Positions 14,414 to 24,094 of a DNA stretch of 64,000 nucleotides are shown piece after piece (within the stretch, counting starts at the first letter, position 1; every line of letters begins with the position of its first letter). Made by a program: the position numbers and the translations under genes. The notes beneath the pieces are model-generated. The model was not told the origin of the DNA and did not search any database. It was given only the letters and a program-made list of their open reading frames with translations. The stretch comes from Bacteroidota bacterium. GTDB lineage: Bacteria > Bacteroidota > Bacteroidia > Bacteroidales > Prolixibacteraceae. Location: NCBI GenBank assembly GCA_030698405.1, contig JAUYMU010000137.1, positions 30,008 through 94,007 on the forward strand, written 5' to 3'.

Positions 14414-14812
14414 ATGGAAAACATCACAACCTCTGCCGGATTAAAAAATGCAATTCAAAGGCTGAAATTTCAGCAAGTAGAAAACGGCCAGCGTTTGGAA
14501 GAAGATTTTTACAATGTTGTGGAGAGCTTAAAACCTGCCAACCTCATCAGAAATGCGATGGGTAACATATCTGCCAATCCCGGATTGATCGACAATATTT
14601 TGGGCGGTGCCCTTGGGTTGGTTACAGGCTATCTTTCAAAAAAAATAGCCATAGGTGGTTCCGGCAATATCATCAAAAAACTTTTAGGGACTATTTTACA
14701 GTTTGGGGTAACCAGCGTGGTTGCTACACACCCCCGGACTATTCGGGTAGTTGGTCAGTTTATTCTTCAAAAAATACTTCGCAAAAAAGAATATAAAACT
14801 GAGATATCGTGA
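14414..14812 (+). CDS. Hypothetical protein of a YtxH/holin-type stress operon
   Basis: 132 residues. A charged helix (about 8-45), a glycine-rich hydrophobic stretch LIDNILGGALGLVTGYLSKK, and a second hydrophobic segment about 84-105. No family recognised. It starts 6 bases after the holin-like gene, and its stop overlaps the GTG start of the permease at 14809, so the four genes look translationally coupled. Confidence 0.75.
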   Translation: MENITTSAGLKNAIQRLKFQQVENGQRLEEDFYNVVESLKPANLIRNAMGNISANPGLIDNILGGALGLVTGYLSKKIAIGGSGNIIKKLLGTILQFGVTSVVATHPRTIRVVGQFILQKILRKKEYKTEIS

Positions 14813-15918
14813 CAGCTACCGGTAAAGAACTGCAACTTCCGTTTTATGCCAAGGCATCACTCATTTTAATCGGGTTGTATGTTCTTATCAACATGTTATA
14901 CATCGCGCAAGACATTATAGTGCCTCTTGTTTTTGCTGTAATTATTTCAATTGTTCTTCATCCGGTAGTAAATTTTTTTGTACGCAAGAAGATAAACCGG
15001 ATTGTTTCAATTGTAATTACCATATTCCTCACTTTTATAATCATTGGCTCAATTGCCACCCTGCTCATTTCGCAGGCAAGCCAGTTTAGTCAATCATGGC
15101 CCATGCTGGTCGAAAAATTTACCGGCATACTCAACCAAACAGTTTCCGCTGCATCCGGCTATACCGATATAAGTCCGGAAGCGATCAATGAATACATTGA
15201 CAAAGGCAAGGATGAAATGCTCAATGTAGGGAAAGCCGCAATTGGCGAAACACTCATAACCATCGGCGGAATCATATTGGTATTGCTTCTGGTTCCTGTA
15301 TATGTCTTCATCATATTATTTTACCATTCGCTCCTGATTGAGTTTATTCACAAAGTATTCGGAAGAAGCGATCAAAGTCAGGTAAGCGCAATCGTTTCCG
15401 AAACGAAAACTGTTATTCAGCTATACCTTGTTGGTCTCATTATCGAAGCCGCAATAATTGCGGTTCTGAATTCTGTCGCACTGCTGGCACTTGGAATTGA
15501 ATATGCCATCCTGATTGGAATTATTGGTGCATTGCTCAACGTCATTCCATACATTGGCGGCCTTGTTGCAGTCGCCTTGCCGATGATCGTCGCACTTGCC
15601 ACCAAATCTTCGGGCATGTATGCCGTTTACGTCTTAATCGTTTATTACATCATACAATTGATTGACAATAACTACATCGTTCCAATCATCGTTTCCTCAA
15701 AAGTAAAGATCAATGCACTGTTCTCAATTATTGTGGTTTTTGCCGGAAATGCCTTGTGGGGAATATCCGGCATGTTTCTGTCAATACCACTGCTTGCAAT
15801 TATAAAACTCATTTTCGACCATATCGAACCGCTAAAACCCTGGGGATTTTTATTGGGTGACACCATGCCATCTTTACTAAAAATGAAACCATTTACCAGA
15901 AAAACTAAACTATCATGA
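14809..15918 (+). CDS. AI-2E family (PerM/TqsA-type) permease
   Basis: A 369-residue polytopic membrane protein of about eight helices. The fold features are an N-terminal helix pair, the long amphipathic segment with SQASQFSQSWPMLVEK, and the conserved C-terminal block LNVIPYIGGLVAVALPM, YIIQLIDNNYIVPIIV and SKVKINALFSIIVVFAGNALWGISGMFLSIPLLA. Family members export AI-2 or exchange Na+/H+; the substrate is not predictable. The GTG start overlaps the previous stop (GTGA) and its end overlaps the glycosyltransferase start (ATGA). Confidence 0.9.
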   Translation: MTATGKELQLPFYAKASLILIGLYVLINMLYIAQDIIVPLVFAVIISIVLHPVVNFFVRKKINRIVSIVITIFLTFIIIGSIATLLISQASQFSQSWPMLVEKFTGILNQTVSAASGYTDISPEAINEYIDKGKDEMLNVGKAAIGETLITIGGIILVLLLVPVYVFIILFYHSLLIEFIHKVFGRSDQSQVSAIVSETKTVIQLYLVGLIIEAAIIAVLNSVALLALGIEYAILIGIIGALLNVIPYIGGLVAVALPMIVALATKSSGMYAVYVLIVYYIIQLIDNNYIVPIIVSSKVKINALFSIIVVFAGNALWGISGMFLSIPLLAIIKLIFDHIEPLKPWGFLLGDTMPSLLKMKPFTRKTKLS

Positions 15919-18134
15919 TAAAAGAAGCCAGTACTGAAATTCTAATTATCACCTCCTATCCGCCCAGGGAATGCGGCATAGCAACTTATTCGCAGGATTT
16001 AATCAGATCGTTGAATAATAAATTCAGCAATTCCCTGTCGGTAAAAGTATGTGCGATGGAAGCTGATGAAGTGGATTATGAATATCCCGATGAAGTGAAA
16101 TACATCCTGAAAACCTCCATCGCCGCCGAATATGAAAAACTGGCAATCACAATAAATAATGACAAAAACATCAAAATTGTGTTGATACAGCACGAGTTTG
16201 GTTTTTTTCACGTTCAGGAACAGGCATTCCTGAAATTTCTGACGGAAGTTTCAAAACCCGTTGTGGTTGTTTTTCATACTGTCTTGCCTAATCCTGACGA
16301 AAAATTCAAAAAAAACGTACAGCGCATTGCGGCTGCCTGCGAATCAATCATTGTAATGACCAACACTTCCGCCGGACTTTTAACAAGCGATTATGGCGTG
16401 CCAACGCAGAAAATTTCTGTAATCGCGCACGGAACACATTTGATTCCACGTTTAAGCAAGAAATCTTTAAAACTGAAATATAAACTAAAAGGCCGCAGGG
16501 TGCTGACCACCTTTGGCTTACTAAGTTCAGGAAAAGGAATTGAAACCACCATTGAAGCGATGCCGGCCATTGTTGAAAAATGTCCTGAAGTAATGTTCCT
16601 GGTAATTGGAAAAACCCATCCTGAAGTGGTGAAAAACGAAGGCGAAAAGTACCGGGAAATGCTCGTCAAAAGAGTGGAAGAACTTGGGCTTAACAACAAT
16701 GTACGATTTATCAACAAATATCTGGATTTGCCAGAACTGCTTGAATATTTGCAGCTTACCGACATTTACCTGTTTACGACCAACGATCCGAACCAGGCAG
16801 TAAGCGGTACTTTTGTTTACGCAATGAGTTGTGGGTGCCCAATTATTTCGACACCGATACCACATGCAAAAGAAATATTGACGAAGGATACAGGTATTAT
16901 TTTTGATTTTCGGAATTCACAGCAATTGGCTACTGCTGTAATCAAGCTCCTTCGAAATGATAAATTACGAAGGAGCATCGGCATAAATACCTTGCAGAAA
17001 ATAGTTTCAACAGCCTGGGAAAATTCTGCAGTTGCCCATGCGATGTTGTTCAGTAAAATTATGGGCGATAAAATTACCATTCGGTACAATTTGCCGCCGA
17101 TCAACCTGAAGCATTTAAACAACATGACAACCAGTATCGCTATGATCCAGTTTTCAAGAATCAATCAACCGGATATTGGATCAGGATATACCCTCGATGA
17201 CAATGCCAGGGCACTGGTTGCATCTTGCATGTATCTGGAAACGACGGGCGACAGGAAAATCGTTTACAAGATCAAAAAATACCTCCGCTTTATAAAGTAT
17301 TGCCAAAAGCCTGATGGCGACTTTTTAAATTATGTTGATAAATATCTTGATTTTACCGGTCAAAACGAAGAGGATAATTTAGATGATTCGAATGGCCGTG
17401 CTATTTGGGCTTTGGGCTATCTGACTTCGTTACCAGGCCTTTTGCCCGCCAAACTCATATCAGATGCCGGATCAATGATTGAAAAATCAATGCCGCACAT
17501 ACGAACAGTAAGCTCCACAAGGTCGATGGCATTTGCAGTAAAAGGCTTATATCATTATCAAACCGTGGTAAATTCTCCTGAAATTGTCGAACTTATAAAA
17601 ACCTTTGCCAATCGGATGGTTCAGATGTACAGGCACGAATCAGGTAAAGGTTGGGAGTGGTTTGAAAGTTACCTCACCTATGGAAACAGCACCTTGCCCG
17701 AAGCGATGCTTTACGCATGGTTGCTGACAAAAGATGCGGTTTATAAAGACATTGCCCTTGCTTCGTTCAATTTTTTGCTCAAACAAATTTTCAATGAGAA
17801 CGGGATTGAAGTAATTTCGAACAAGCACTGGCTGCAAAAAGGACAAAAACCAGGGAAATTTGGAGAACAGCCGATTGACGTTGCTTACACAATAATGACA
17901 TTGAGTACCTTTTACCATATATTTAACGACGACGATTACCGTATAAAAAAGGAAACCGCTTTTAACTGGTTTCTGGGAAGCAACCGTTTGCACCAGATTG
18001 TTTACAATCCATGTACCGGCGGTTGTTACGACGGGCTGGAGGATACGCATGTGAACCTTAACCAGGGCGCTGAATCAACGGTAAGTTACCTGATGGCAAG
18101 ATTAACTCTGGAGAAGAATGTGGCAATAATGTAA
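15915..18134 (+). CDS. GT4-type glycosyltransferase fused to an (alpha/alpha) toroid domain
   Basis: 739 residues. Residues 1-385 are a GT-B fold: ITSYPPRECGIATYSQDL, LIQHEFGFF, LTTFGLLSSGKGIETTIEA and the donor-binding end SGTFVYAMSCGCPIISTPI with AKEIL. From about 395 an all-helical six-hairpin region follows (GYTLDDNARALVASC, WEWFESYLTYGNSTLPEAML, YNPCTGGCYDGL). Such fusions occur near GH130 enzymes, as here at 10563. A cytosolic mannosyl-oligosaccharide pathway is an inference. The stop codon TAA is the TGTAAC core of operator site 6. Confidence 0.85.
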   Translation: MIKEASTEILIITSYPPRECGIATYSQDLIRSLNNKFSNSLSVKVCAMEADEVDYEYPDEVKYILKTSIAAEYEKLAITINNDKNIKIVLIQHEFGFFHVQEQAFLKFLTEVSKPVVVVFHTVLPNPDEKFKKNVQRIAAACESIIVMTNTSAGLLTSDYGVPTQKISVIAHGTHLIPRLSKKSLKLKYKLKGRRVLTTFGLLSSGKGIETTIEAMPAIVEKCPEVMFLVIGKTHPEVVKNEGEKYREMLVKRVEELGLNNNVRFINKYLDLPELLEYLQLTDIYLFTTNDPNQAVSGTFVYAMSCGCPIISTPIPHAKEILTKDTGIIFDFRNSQQLATAVIKLLRNDKLRRSIGINTLQKIVSTAWENSAVAHAMLFSKIMGDKITIRYNLPPINLKHLNNMTTSIAMIQFSRINQPDIGSGYTLDDNARALVASCMYLETTGDRKIVYKIKKYLRFIKYCQKPDGDFLNYVDKYLDFTGQNEEDNLDDSNGRAIWALGYLTSLPGLLPAKLISDAGSMIEKSMPHIRTVSSTRSMAFAVKGLYHYQTVVNSPEIVELIKTFANRMVQMYRHESGKGWEWFESYLTYGNSTLPEAMLYAWLLTKDAVYKDIALASFNFLLKQIFNENGIEVISNKHWLQKGQKPGKFGEQPIDVAYTIMTLSTFYHIFNDDDYRIKKETAFNWFLGSNRLHQIVYNPCTGGCYDGLEDTHVNLNQGAESTVSYLMARLTLEKNVAIM

Positions 18135-18185
18135 CTTTTTTTCGGAATTGTGTAACAAGTCAAAACTTGTTATTTCACAACTTTA
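18120..18185 (+). promoter_or_regulatory. AraC-type direct-repeat operator plus promoter, site 6
   Basis: Half-sites at 18124-18135 (CAATaaTGTAAC) and 18145-18156 (GAATtgTGTAAC), 21 bp apart. The -7 box CAACTTTA is at 18178-18185. The first half-site contains the stop codon of the glycosyltransferase. It drives the small protein at 18215. Confidence 0.85.
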
Positions 18186-18214
18186 GACACACAAATAAAT
18201 TAAAAAGAAACAAT

Positions 18215-18526
18215 ATGAAAAAGACCATTTTTATTGCATTAATGATGATTTTCACATTGGGTGCAACGTCATTTGCAAACAATTCTGATTCGAAAACTGC
18301 TCCGGTTGCAACTGAAAACAAATTATCCACTGAAGAAATTACCCGCATGAACAACCGTGTTGAAGAAATTCGCGACATGGACAAATCGGACATGACGGTT
18401 GCAGAAAAACGTGAATTAAGAAAAGAAAGCAAGGGAATTAAGGAAAATGTACGCAAAGGTGGCGAAGTGATTTACATCAGCGGTGGTACCATTTTACTGA
18501 TTATCCTGATCCTTATTTTGATCTAA
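18215..18526 (+). CDS. Small exported, C-terminally membrane-anchored protein (paralogue of 9163)
   Basis: 103 residues: signal peptide (MKKTIFIALMMIFTLGATSFA), a spacer, the charged helix EITRMNNRVEEIRDMDKSDM with TVAEKRELRKE, then GGEVIYISGGTILLIILILILI as the C-terminal anchor. Its layout and key words match the protein at 9163, and each gene has its own AraC-type operator. The ATG at 18215 is preferred; an upstream start at 18167 would precede the -7 box. Confidence 0.82.
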   Translation: MKKTIFIALMMIFTLGATSFANNSDSKTAPVATENKLSTEEITRMNNRVEEIRDMDKSDMTVAEKRELRKESKGIKENVRKGGEVIYISGGTILLIILILILI

Positions 18527-18610
18527 TCAGATAATTCAGGGTAAAGTGATATTGCTGCTATAAATGCAGAATCAATGGATCATAAAATAATATGGTATGA
18601 TTCCCTTTAT

Positions 18611-18650
18611 ATAAATATGCAATACGGCCAGTATTGCATATTTATTTTTT
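18611..18650 (+). terminator. Intrinsic terminator after 18215 gene
   Basis: A perfect 15-bp stem (ATAAATATGCAATAC) with loop GGCCA and a T-run. Confidence 0.88.
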
Positions 18651-19066
18651 ATAAGTATTCGATTGTTTACCCATGTTATCAATTGCATCCCGATTCATCA
18701 GCGATTTATTTAATGTAGTTCATTTTAATTAAGCTTTGCAAATTAAATTGATTGACAATGATTTATGAAAATATTTACTAGAATTAAATATGGCCGATGC
18801 CTTTTTCGTGAATCTTTGTGGCTTGGTGACTTAGTGGCAGTTTTCTTTAATGCCACAAAGACACCAAGCCACAAAGTAACACTAAGGCCGCCACATTTTA
18901 TTTTTAATTTATAATTTTATTATCTCATATTCAATAATTTACATTTCATACGACTAAAACAAATAGAGCCTGAAAAATTACTGATGAAAATCGTGGGCAA
19001 AGGATATTTTTCATTATTTAACTGTATAGGCACATAACCGGATATTTATTTTTTATAAGCTAAACA
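18651..19066. repeat. Intergenic region with a long inverted repeat (18814-18876)
   Basis: Arms of 26 bases at 18814-18839 and 18851-18876 match at 24 positions; the core word is CTTTGTGGCTTGGTG. A related but looser copy is at 24654-24758. The rest of this stretch holds no gene I can support. It is the leader region of the M1 peptidase gene. Confidence 0.65.
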
Positions 19067-22000
19067 ATGCAAAAAAACCACTCCTATATCGTTCATCTGA
19101 AGCCACTTATCCCCTCCCCGAAAATCATGCAACTCTTGCTTGTTTGCTTCATTTTTATCCTGTCAATTTCCGAAGTTTCGGCTCAGGAATATATTCAGCA
19201 GGAAGTCAATTTCAGGATAAATGTTACGCTGAACGATAAATTGCACGAATTAAACGCCTTTGAAACAATCGAATACATCAACAACTCACCCGACGCGCTT
19301 CATTCGCTTTATTTTCATTTGTGGCCAAATGCCTATTCAAACAATAAAACCGAATTGGGCAAACAGTTGTTCCTCATCAATGGAAAACAAAAACTTTTTA
19401 ACGATCCTGAATTGCAGGGATACATCGATTCGCTCGACTTTAAAGTTGACAACCAGCAGGTTCAGTGGAATTTACTGGCAGATCAACCGGATATTTGCAA
19501 AATATTCCTGAATGCTCCGCTTAAATCAGGCGACACGATACTGATCACCACACCGTTTCATGTTAAAATACCCAAAGGTGTAACCTCCAGATTGGGACAT
19601 ATCGGCGAATCCTATCAGATTTCGCAATGGTATCCAAAACCGGCTGTTTACGACCGCAACGGCTGGCATCCGATGTCGTATCAGGATCAGGGCGAATTTT
19701 ATTCCGAATTCGGAAGTTTCGATGTAAGCATTACTTTGCCTGAAAATTACATCGTAGGCGCAACCGGAATACTGCACAATACCGACGAACTTGACATGCT
19801 TGACAAACTGGCTGCCGACACTGCATGGATCAAAACAATACCTTCTGAAGAAGCAGCCTTTCCGTCGTCTTCAGAAAAAATGAAAACACTCCGATATACA
19901 GAAAGCAACATTCACGATTTTGCATGGTTTGCCGATAAGCGGTTCCATGTTTTGAAAGGTAAAGTGAAACTTCCGAATTCAGGAAAAGAGGTAACCACGT
20001 GGGCAATGTTTACAAATCAGCAGGCAGAACTTTGGAAAGATGCCATTCCTTACATAAATAATGCGCTCTGGTATTTTTCGAAATGGAACGGCGATTATCC
20101 CTACGAAAGTTTTACCGCCCTGCAAAGCGCACTGAGCGCCGGAAACGGCATGGAATATCCCGGAATTACAGTAATTGGTATGGCAAGTGATGCTTATGCG
20201 CTGGATGATGTGATTGCGCACGAAGTAGGGCACACGTGGTTTTACGGCGTATTGGGATCGAACGAACGAAGGTATCCGTTTTTGGACGAAGGCATTACCA
20301 GCGCAAACGAAGTCCGGTATATGACTGAAAGATATCCCGACAAAAAACTTTGGGAGGTCATGATCAGAAACACGAAACTGGCCAGATTTTTTAACATCGA
20401 CCAAATGCCCGTAAAACTAAAGAGCGAACTCGAATGGCTTTCGCATGCCCGCGACAACCTTGAGCAACCCATTGATTTACACGCAAACGATTACACCACT
20501 TTAAACTATGGCCTGATAATTTATACCAAAGCCGGAATGGTCTTTAACTATCTGCGCGCTTACCTTGGCGATTCGGTTTACGATTCGGCCATGCACGAAT
20601 TTTACCGCGAATGGAAATTCAGGCATCCCCAACCCGACGATTTGCGCAAAACATTTGAAACCGTTACCGGCAAAGACCTCGACTGGTTTTTCAGTGATTT
20701 GATTGGCATCACCAAAAGACTGGACTATAAAGCGGTTCGTTTTGAGAACCAGAAGCTGCTCGTACAAAACAATGGCGAGTTGGCATCGCCACTGGTTATT
20801 GCCGGAATGACCGGTGATTCCGTTTGTTTTGAAAAATGGGTGGATGGTTTTGAGGGACAGCAGTGGATCGAACTTCCGCCGGGAAATTATTCTGAACTGA
20901 AAATCGACCCAAAACATGTTTCGCCCGAACTTTTCAGGCTCAACAACAACATTCGCACAACCGGACTTTTTCCAAAGGCTGACCCAATCCGGAAACAGCT
21001 TTACTTTACACTTGAAGATCCGGAGAAAAGGTATCTGAGTTATTTCCCCGCATTTAACTGGAACCGCGAAAACGGACTGATGTTTGGAATGGCTGTACAC
21101 AGCGGTTTTCTGATGCCCAAACCGTTCGAATATTTTGTGATGCCGTTTGTATCGTTCAAAAATGGCGGATTGGCCGGTTTCGGGAAAGTGGCCTACAACT
21201 TTACTCCCTTCGAAAACTTCATCCGAAAGGCTACCATTTCGCTGGAAGGAACACAATTCGGCGCTCCCGGCAATCAGAATTATCAAAAGGCAAAAGTTGG
21301 ATTGGACCTGTACTTCAGGAACTACAAAGCAAACAGTCCTTTGTCGCAAATGGTATTCGGGAACTACATAACAGCATCAAACCTGCATCAGATTCAACTT
21401 CAGGAAAAAGCAGCGATGAGTTCTTTTCTGCAATTTGGCTACCAGTTGGAAAAATCGGCCATCATCAACCCGTTCAGGCTACTGGTTTCATCTGAATCCA
21501 CTCAGTCGTTCCTGAAAACATCCATGGAGTTGAATTACCGGGTAAGTTATTACGGAAAGAAAAAAGGTCTGGATATTCGCTTGTTTGCCGGAACCATGCT
21601 GAAAAATAATCCTGAGGTTCCCTTTTATGCGCTTTCGCCGAGCGGCCGGAGCGGATCGGAGCAATATCTGTACGAAGGTACTTTCCCCGATCGTTTCAGC
21701 GAATTTCCTTCGACTTTATGGTCGCGACAAATGAGCTTTTCCGAAGGTGGTTTGGTATCGCCGGTGAACGAGCAGCTTGGATACAGCCAATGGCTTGTTT
21801 CATTGTCGTTCACAAGCAGTTTGCCCGGAAATGCCAACCGGCTACCTGTAAAACCGTTTGTAAATTTCCTCCTGAACGATCACGGAAACGGATCGGAAAA
21901 CAATTCGCCCTTATTTTACGAAGCAGGCCTGAAAGCAGGGTTATGGAACTTTTTAGAAATTTACATCCCCATTGTAGTTTCCGAAAACATCGAATCAATT

Positions 22001-22096
22001 ACCGGATCGTTCAAAGATCGGATTCGTTTGGTTTTTAGCCTGAATGCAATCAATCAGGTAAAGTTAAATTCAGGGGTGGGTTTTGAGGTAAGGTAA
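19067..22096 (+). CDS. M1-family metallopeptidase (gluzincin), exported
   Basis: 1009 residues. A signal sequence (LLLVCFIFILSISEVSAQ) ends near residue 40. The catalytic zinc site is HEVGH (first His near 385), followed by the third ligand in FLDEGITSANE near 408, with an upstream GNGMEYPG exopeptidase motif, all diagnostic of M1 aminopeptidases. The C-terminal 350 residues are beta-rich and could form an outer-membrane-associated domain. The role is likely peptide trimming in the periplasm. No AraC-type operator precedes it; site 7 lies just after its stop. Confidence 0.9.
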   Translation: MQKNHSYIVHLKPLIPSPKIMQLLLVCFIFILSISEVSAQEYIQQEVNFRINVTLNDKLHELNAFETIEYINNSPDALHSLYFHLWPNAYSNNKTELGKQLFLINGKQKLFNDPELQGYIDSLDFKVDNQQVQWNLLADQPDICKIFLNAPLKSGDTILITTPFHVKIPKGVTSRLGHIGESYQISQWYPKPAVYDRNGWHPMSYQDQGEFYSEFGSFDVSITLPENYIVGATGILHNTDELDMLDKLAADTAWIKTIPSEEAAFPSSSEKMKTLRYTESNIHDFAWFADKRFHVLKGKVKLPNSGKEVTTWAMFTNQQAELWKDAIPYINNALWYFSKWNGDYPYESFTALQSALSAGNGMEYPGITVIGMASDAYALDDVIAHEVGHTWFYGVLGSNERRYPFLDEGITSANEVRYMTERYPDKKLWEVMIRNTKLARFFNIDQMPVKLKSELEWLSHARDNLEQPIDLHANDYTTLNYGLIIYTKAGMVFNYLRAYLGDSVYDSAMHEFYREWKFRHPQPDDLRKTFETVTGKDLDWFFSDLIGITKRLDYKAVRFENQKLLVQNNGELASPLVIAGMTGDSVCFEKWVDGFEGQQWIELPPGNYSELKIDPKHVSPELFRLNNNIRTTGLFPKADPIRKQLYFTLEDPEKRYLSYFPAFNWNRENGLMFGMAVHSGFLMPKPFEYFVMPFVSFKNGGLAGFGKVAYNFTPFENFIRKATISLEGTQFGAPGNQNYQKAKVGLDLYFRNYKANSPLSQMVFGNYITASNLHQIQLQEKAAMSSFLQFGYQLEKSAIINPFRLLVSSESTQSFLKTSMELNYRVSYYGKKKGLDIRLFAGTMLKNNPEVPFYALSPSGRSGSEQYLYEGTFPDRFSEFPSTLWSRQMSFSEGGLVSPVNEQLGYSQWLVSLSFTSSLPGNANRLPVKPFVNFLLNDHGNGSENNSPLFYEAGLKAGLWNFLEIYIPIVVSENIESITGSFKDRIRLVFSLNAINQVKLNSGVGFEVR

Positions 22097-22108
22097 ATAT
22101 TTCAGAAT

Positions 22109-22174
22109 GTGTGAATAATGCAATTATTATTAAAAAAAATGTAACAGAAGAATGCTCAGATATTCCGATTTTTG
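22109..22174 (+). promoter_or_regulatory. AraC-type direct-repeat operator plus promoter, site 7
   Basis: Half-sites at 22113-22124 (GAATaaTGCAAT) and 22134-22145 (AAAAaaTGTAAC), 21 bp apart. The -7 box GATTTTTG is at 22167-22174. It drives the gene at 22228. Confidence 0.75.
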
Positions 22175-22227
22175 CTGTGTGATATTTTATATCCGGCAAA
22201 TAAGGCTAACAAATTAGAAACACAATT

Positions 22228-22806
22228 ATGACAGTAATTAAAATTGAAAAGAAAAAACCGGTTTGGCCATTGATATTGGGTATTGGCGTTGTTGCCGTGC
22301 TTATTTATTTTTTTGCTTTTAATGAAAAAGAAGAAACAGTGCAGGAAGTTCAGTTTACCGAAGATCTGATAAACGTGACTGAATTCAACAGAACAGTTGC
22401 TGCCTATGTGAGTTTCATAAATGAGGATACCCTGAAAATGGAGTTTAACGATTCGTTCAGTAAAGAGGCATTTCTGAAATTGGTTGACGCAACAAATGCA
22501 ATGGCTGAAGAAATTAATATGGACATTCATTCGAATATGGCCAGAGTAGTAAAGTACGTTAACAGAATAAAAGCTGATCCCATTGAAACCGCCCATGCCG
22601 ACGATTTCCGAAAAGCTGCCGATCTTTTAACCAGCTCAGTTTTGAAAAGTATGCAGCAGTCAAAATATCCTGATTTGGCCAGCGATATTGTGGAACTCGA
22701 AAATGCATCCGCCTCCATTGATCCGAATATACTGATACTCGATCAGATATACCAGATTAAAACGTTTTTCAGAGAAGCTTCCGACCTGCTTCTGAAGATG
22801 AATTAA
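22228..22806 (+). CDS. Membrane-anchored hypothetical protein
   Basis: 192 residues: a basic N terminus, one membrane helix (about 13-30, PLILGIGVVAVLIYFFAF), then a soluble helical domain with FTEDLINVTEFNRTVAAYVS and DIHSNMARVVKYVNRIKADP. The topology suggests an inner-membrane protein with a periplasmic domain. No family recognised. Monocistronic between operator sites 7 and 8. Confidence 0.78.
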   Translation: MTVIKIEKKKPVWPLILGIGVVAVLIYFFAFNEKEETVQEVQFTEDLINVTEFNRTVAAYVSFINEDTLKMEFNDSFSKEAFLKLVDATNAMAEEINMDIHSNMARVVKYVNRIKADPIETAHADDFRKAADLLTSSVLKSMQQSKYPDLASDIVELENASASIDPNILILDQIYQIKTFFREASDLLLKMN

Positions 22807-22818
22807 ACTTTCTAAAAT

Positions 22819-22884
22819 GTGTGAATCTTATAATTTTTCCCAAAAATTGTGTAATACATTTTTTTACCTCCACATTTATCTTTA
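22819..22884 (+). promoter_or_regulatory. AraC-type direct-repeat operator plus promoter, site 8
   Basis: Half-sites at 22823-22834 (GAATctTATAAT) and 22844-22855 (AAATtgTGTAAT), 21 bp apart. The -7 box TATCTTTA is at 22877-22884. The start codon at 22908 is 23 bases on. Confidence 0.8.
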
Positions 22885-22907
22885 GGGTATTCTAATAATT
22901 ATGAGCG

Positions 22908-24077
22908 ATGAATGTATTATTGGTATATCCGCAATACCCCGATTCTTTTTGGAGTTTCAAAAATATAATGAAATTTATCTCAAAGAAAGCGACGGTGCCG
23001 CCACTCGGGCTGATAACCGTTTCGGCAATGCTCCCGAAAACATGGAAGAAAAAACTCGTTGACATGAATGTTTCAGCGCTGCTACCGGCTGATCTGATTT
23101 GGGTCGATTATGTTTTTATCAGCGCCATGCACATACAGCAGGAATCGGTTGACAAAATTATTGACCTTTGCCTGAAGTATGAAGTTAAAATTATTGCAGG
23201 CGGCTCGCTGTTTACCCAGGAATACATGAAATATCCGCAAATTGACCATTTCATACTGAACGAAGCAGAAATTACAATGCCTTTGTTCCTGAAAGATTTA
23301 AATGCCGGAAAGACTCCGGAAAAAGTTTACAGAACCGATCATCATGCGGATATCACATTGACTCCCCTGCCCGATTTCAATTTGTTGTCGATGAAAGACT
23401 ATGTCACTTCCACATTTGTTGGCATCGAAACTCCTGACGAAAAATCACTTCAGGAATGTAACAAGGGGCAAAACAATAACAGGGACCTGCTGCACAGTGT
23501 GAAAAAGATACAAAATGCCGGGTTGCAGGTTTCAGGCGGATTTATCGTAGGTTTCGATACGGATACAGCCTCTGTATTTCAGAAACAAATTGATTTTATA
23601 CAGCAAAGTGGAATTGTATCGGCGATGGTCGGGTTGTTAAATGCCCCAAAGAATACGGTGCTTTACAACCGGCTGAAAGCTGAAAACCGGCTGACATCCG
23701 AATCATCGGGAAACAATACCGATACATCCATGAATTTTATCCCGGTGATGAATCGTCAGGAACTTTTAGACGGGTATAAAAGCATCATTCAGAATATTTA
23801 TGCAACAAAGCCCTATTACAAACGAATCCGCAGGTTCCTGCTAAACTACCGGCAAATTTATAAACAGAAAAAGAAAATGGAATTTTCGTATCTCGTCAGT
23901 TTTTTCAAATCGCTTTTTGTCATCGGTATTGTAAGCAAAGGCCGGGGCGAATACTGGAAACTGTTGATTTGGACTCTTTTCAGGAGGCCTGCATTATTAA
24001 AAGACGCTCTGACATTTGCTGTATATGGATACCATTTCAGAACTGTTTATGGGATAAGCAACACGAATAGTAATTAA
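22908..24077 (+). CDS. B12-binding radical-SAM relative lacking the Fe-S core (DUF4070-type C terminus)
   Basis: 389 residues. The N terminus (about 1-140) is the cobalamin-binding-like domain of B12-radical-SAM proteins (MNVLLVYPQYPDSFWSFKNI, PPLGLITVSAML). Full-length relatives then have the CxxxCxxC cluster domain. Here LPDFNLLSMKDYVT is joined directly to STFVGIETPDEKSLQECNKG, from the late radical-SAM barrel, and continues into the DUF4070 region with YKRI. About 100 residues, including every cluster cysteine, are missing without loss of frame. Radical chemistry is therefore not expected; it may be a binding protein or a decaying gene. A small conserved gene follows 17 bases on. Confidence 0.82.
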   Translation: MNVLLVYPQYPDSFWSFKNIMKFISKKATVPPLGLITVSAMLPKTWKKKLVDMNVSALLPADLIWVDYVFISAMHIQQESVDKIIDLCLKYEVKIIAGGSLFTQEYMKYPQIDHFILNEAEITMPLFLKDLNAGKTPEKVYRTDHHADITLTPLPDFNLLSMKDYVTSTFVGIETPDEKSLQECNKGQNNNRDLLHSVKKIQNAGLQVSGGFIVGFDTDTASVFQKQIDFIQQSGIVSAMVGLLNAPKNTVLYNRLKAENRLTSESSGNNTDTSMNFIPVMNRQELLDGYKSIIQNIYATKPYYKRIRRFLLNYRQIYKQKKKMEFSYLVSFFKSLFVIGIVSKGRGEYWKLLIWTLFRRPALLKDALTFAVYGYHFRTVYGISNTNSN

Positions 24078-24094
24078 AAATAAACAAACAACAC

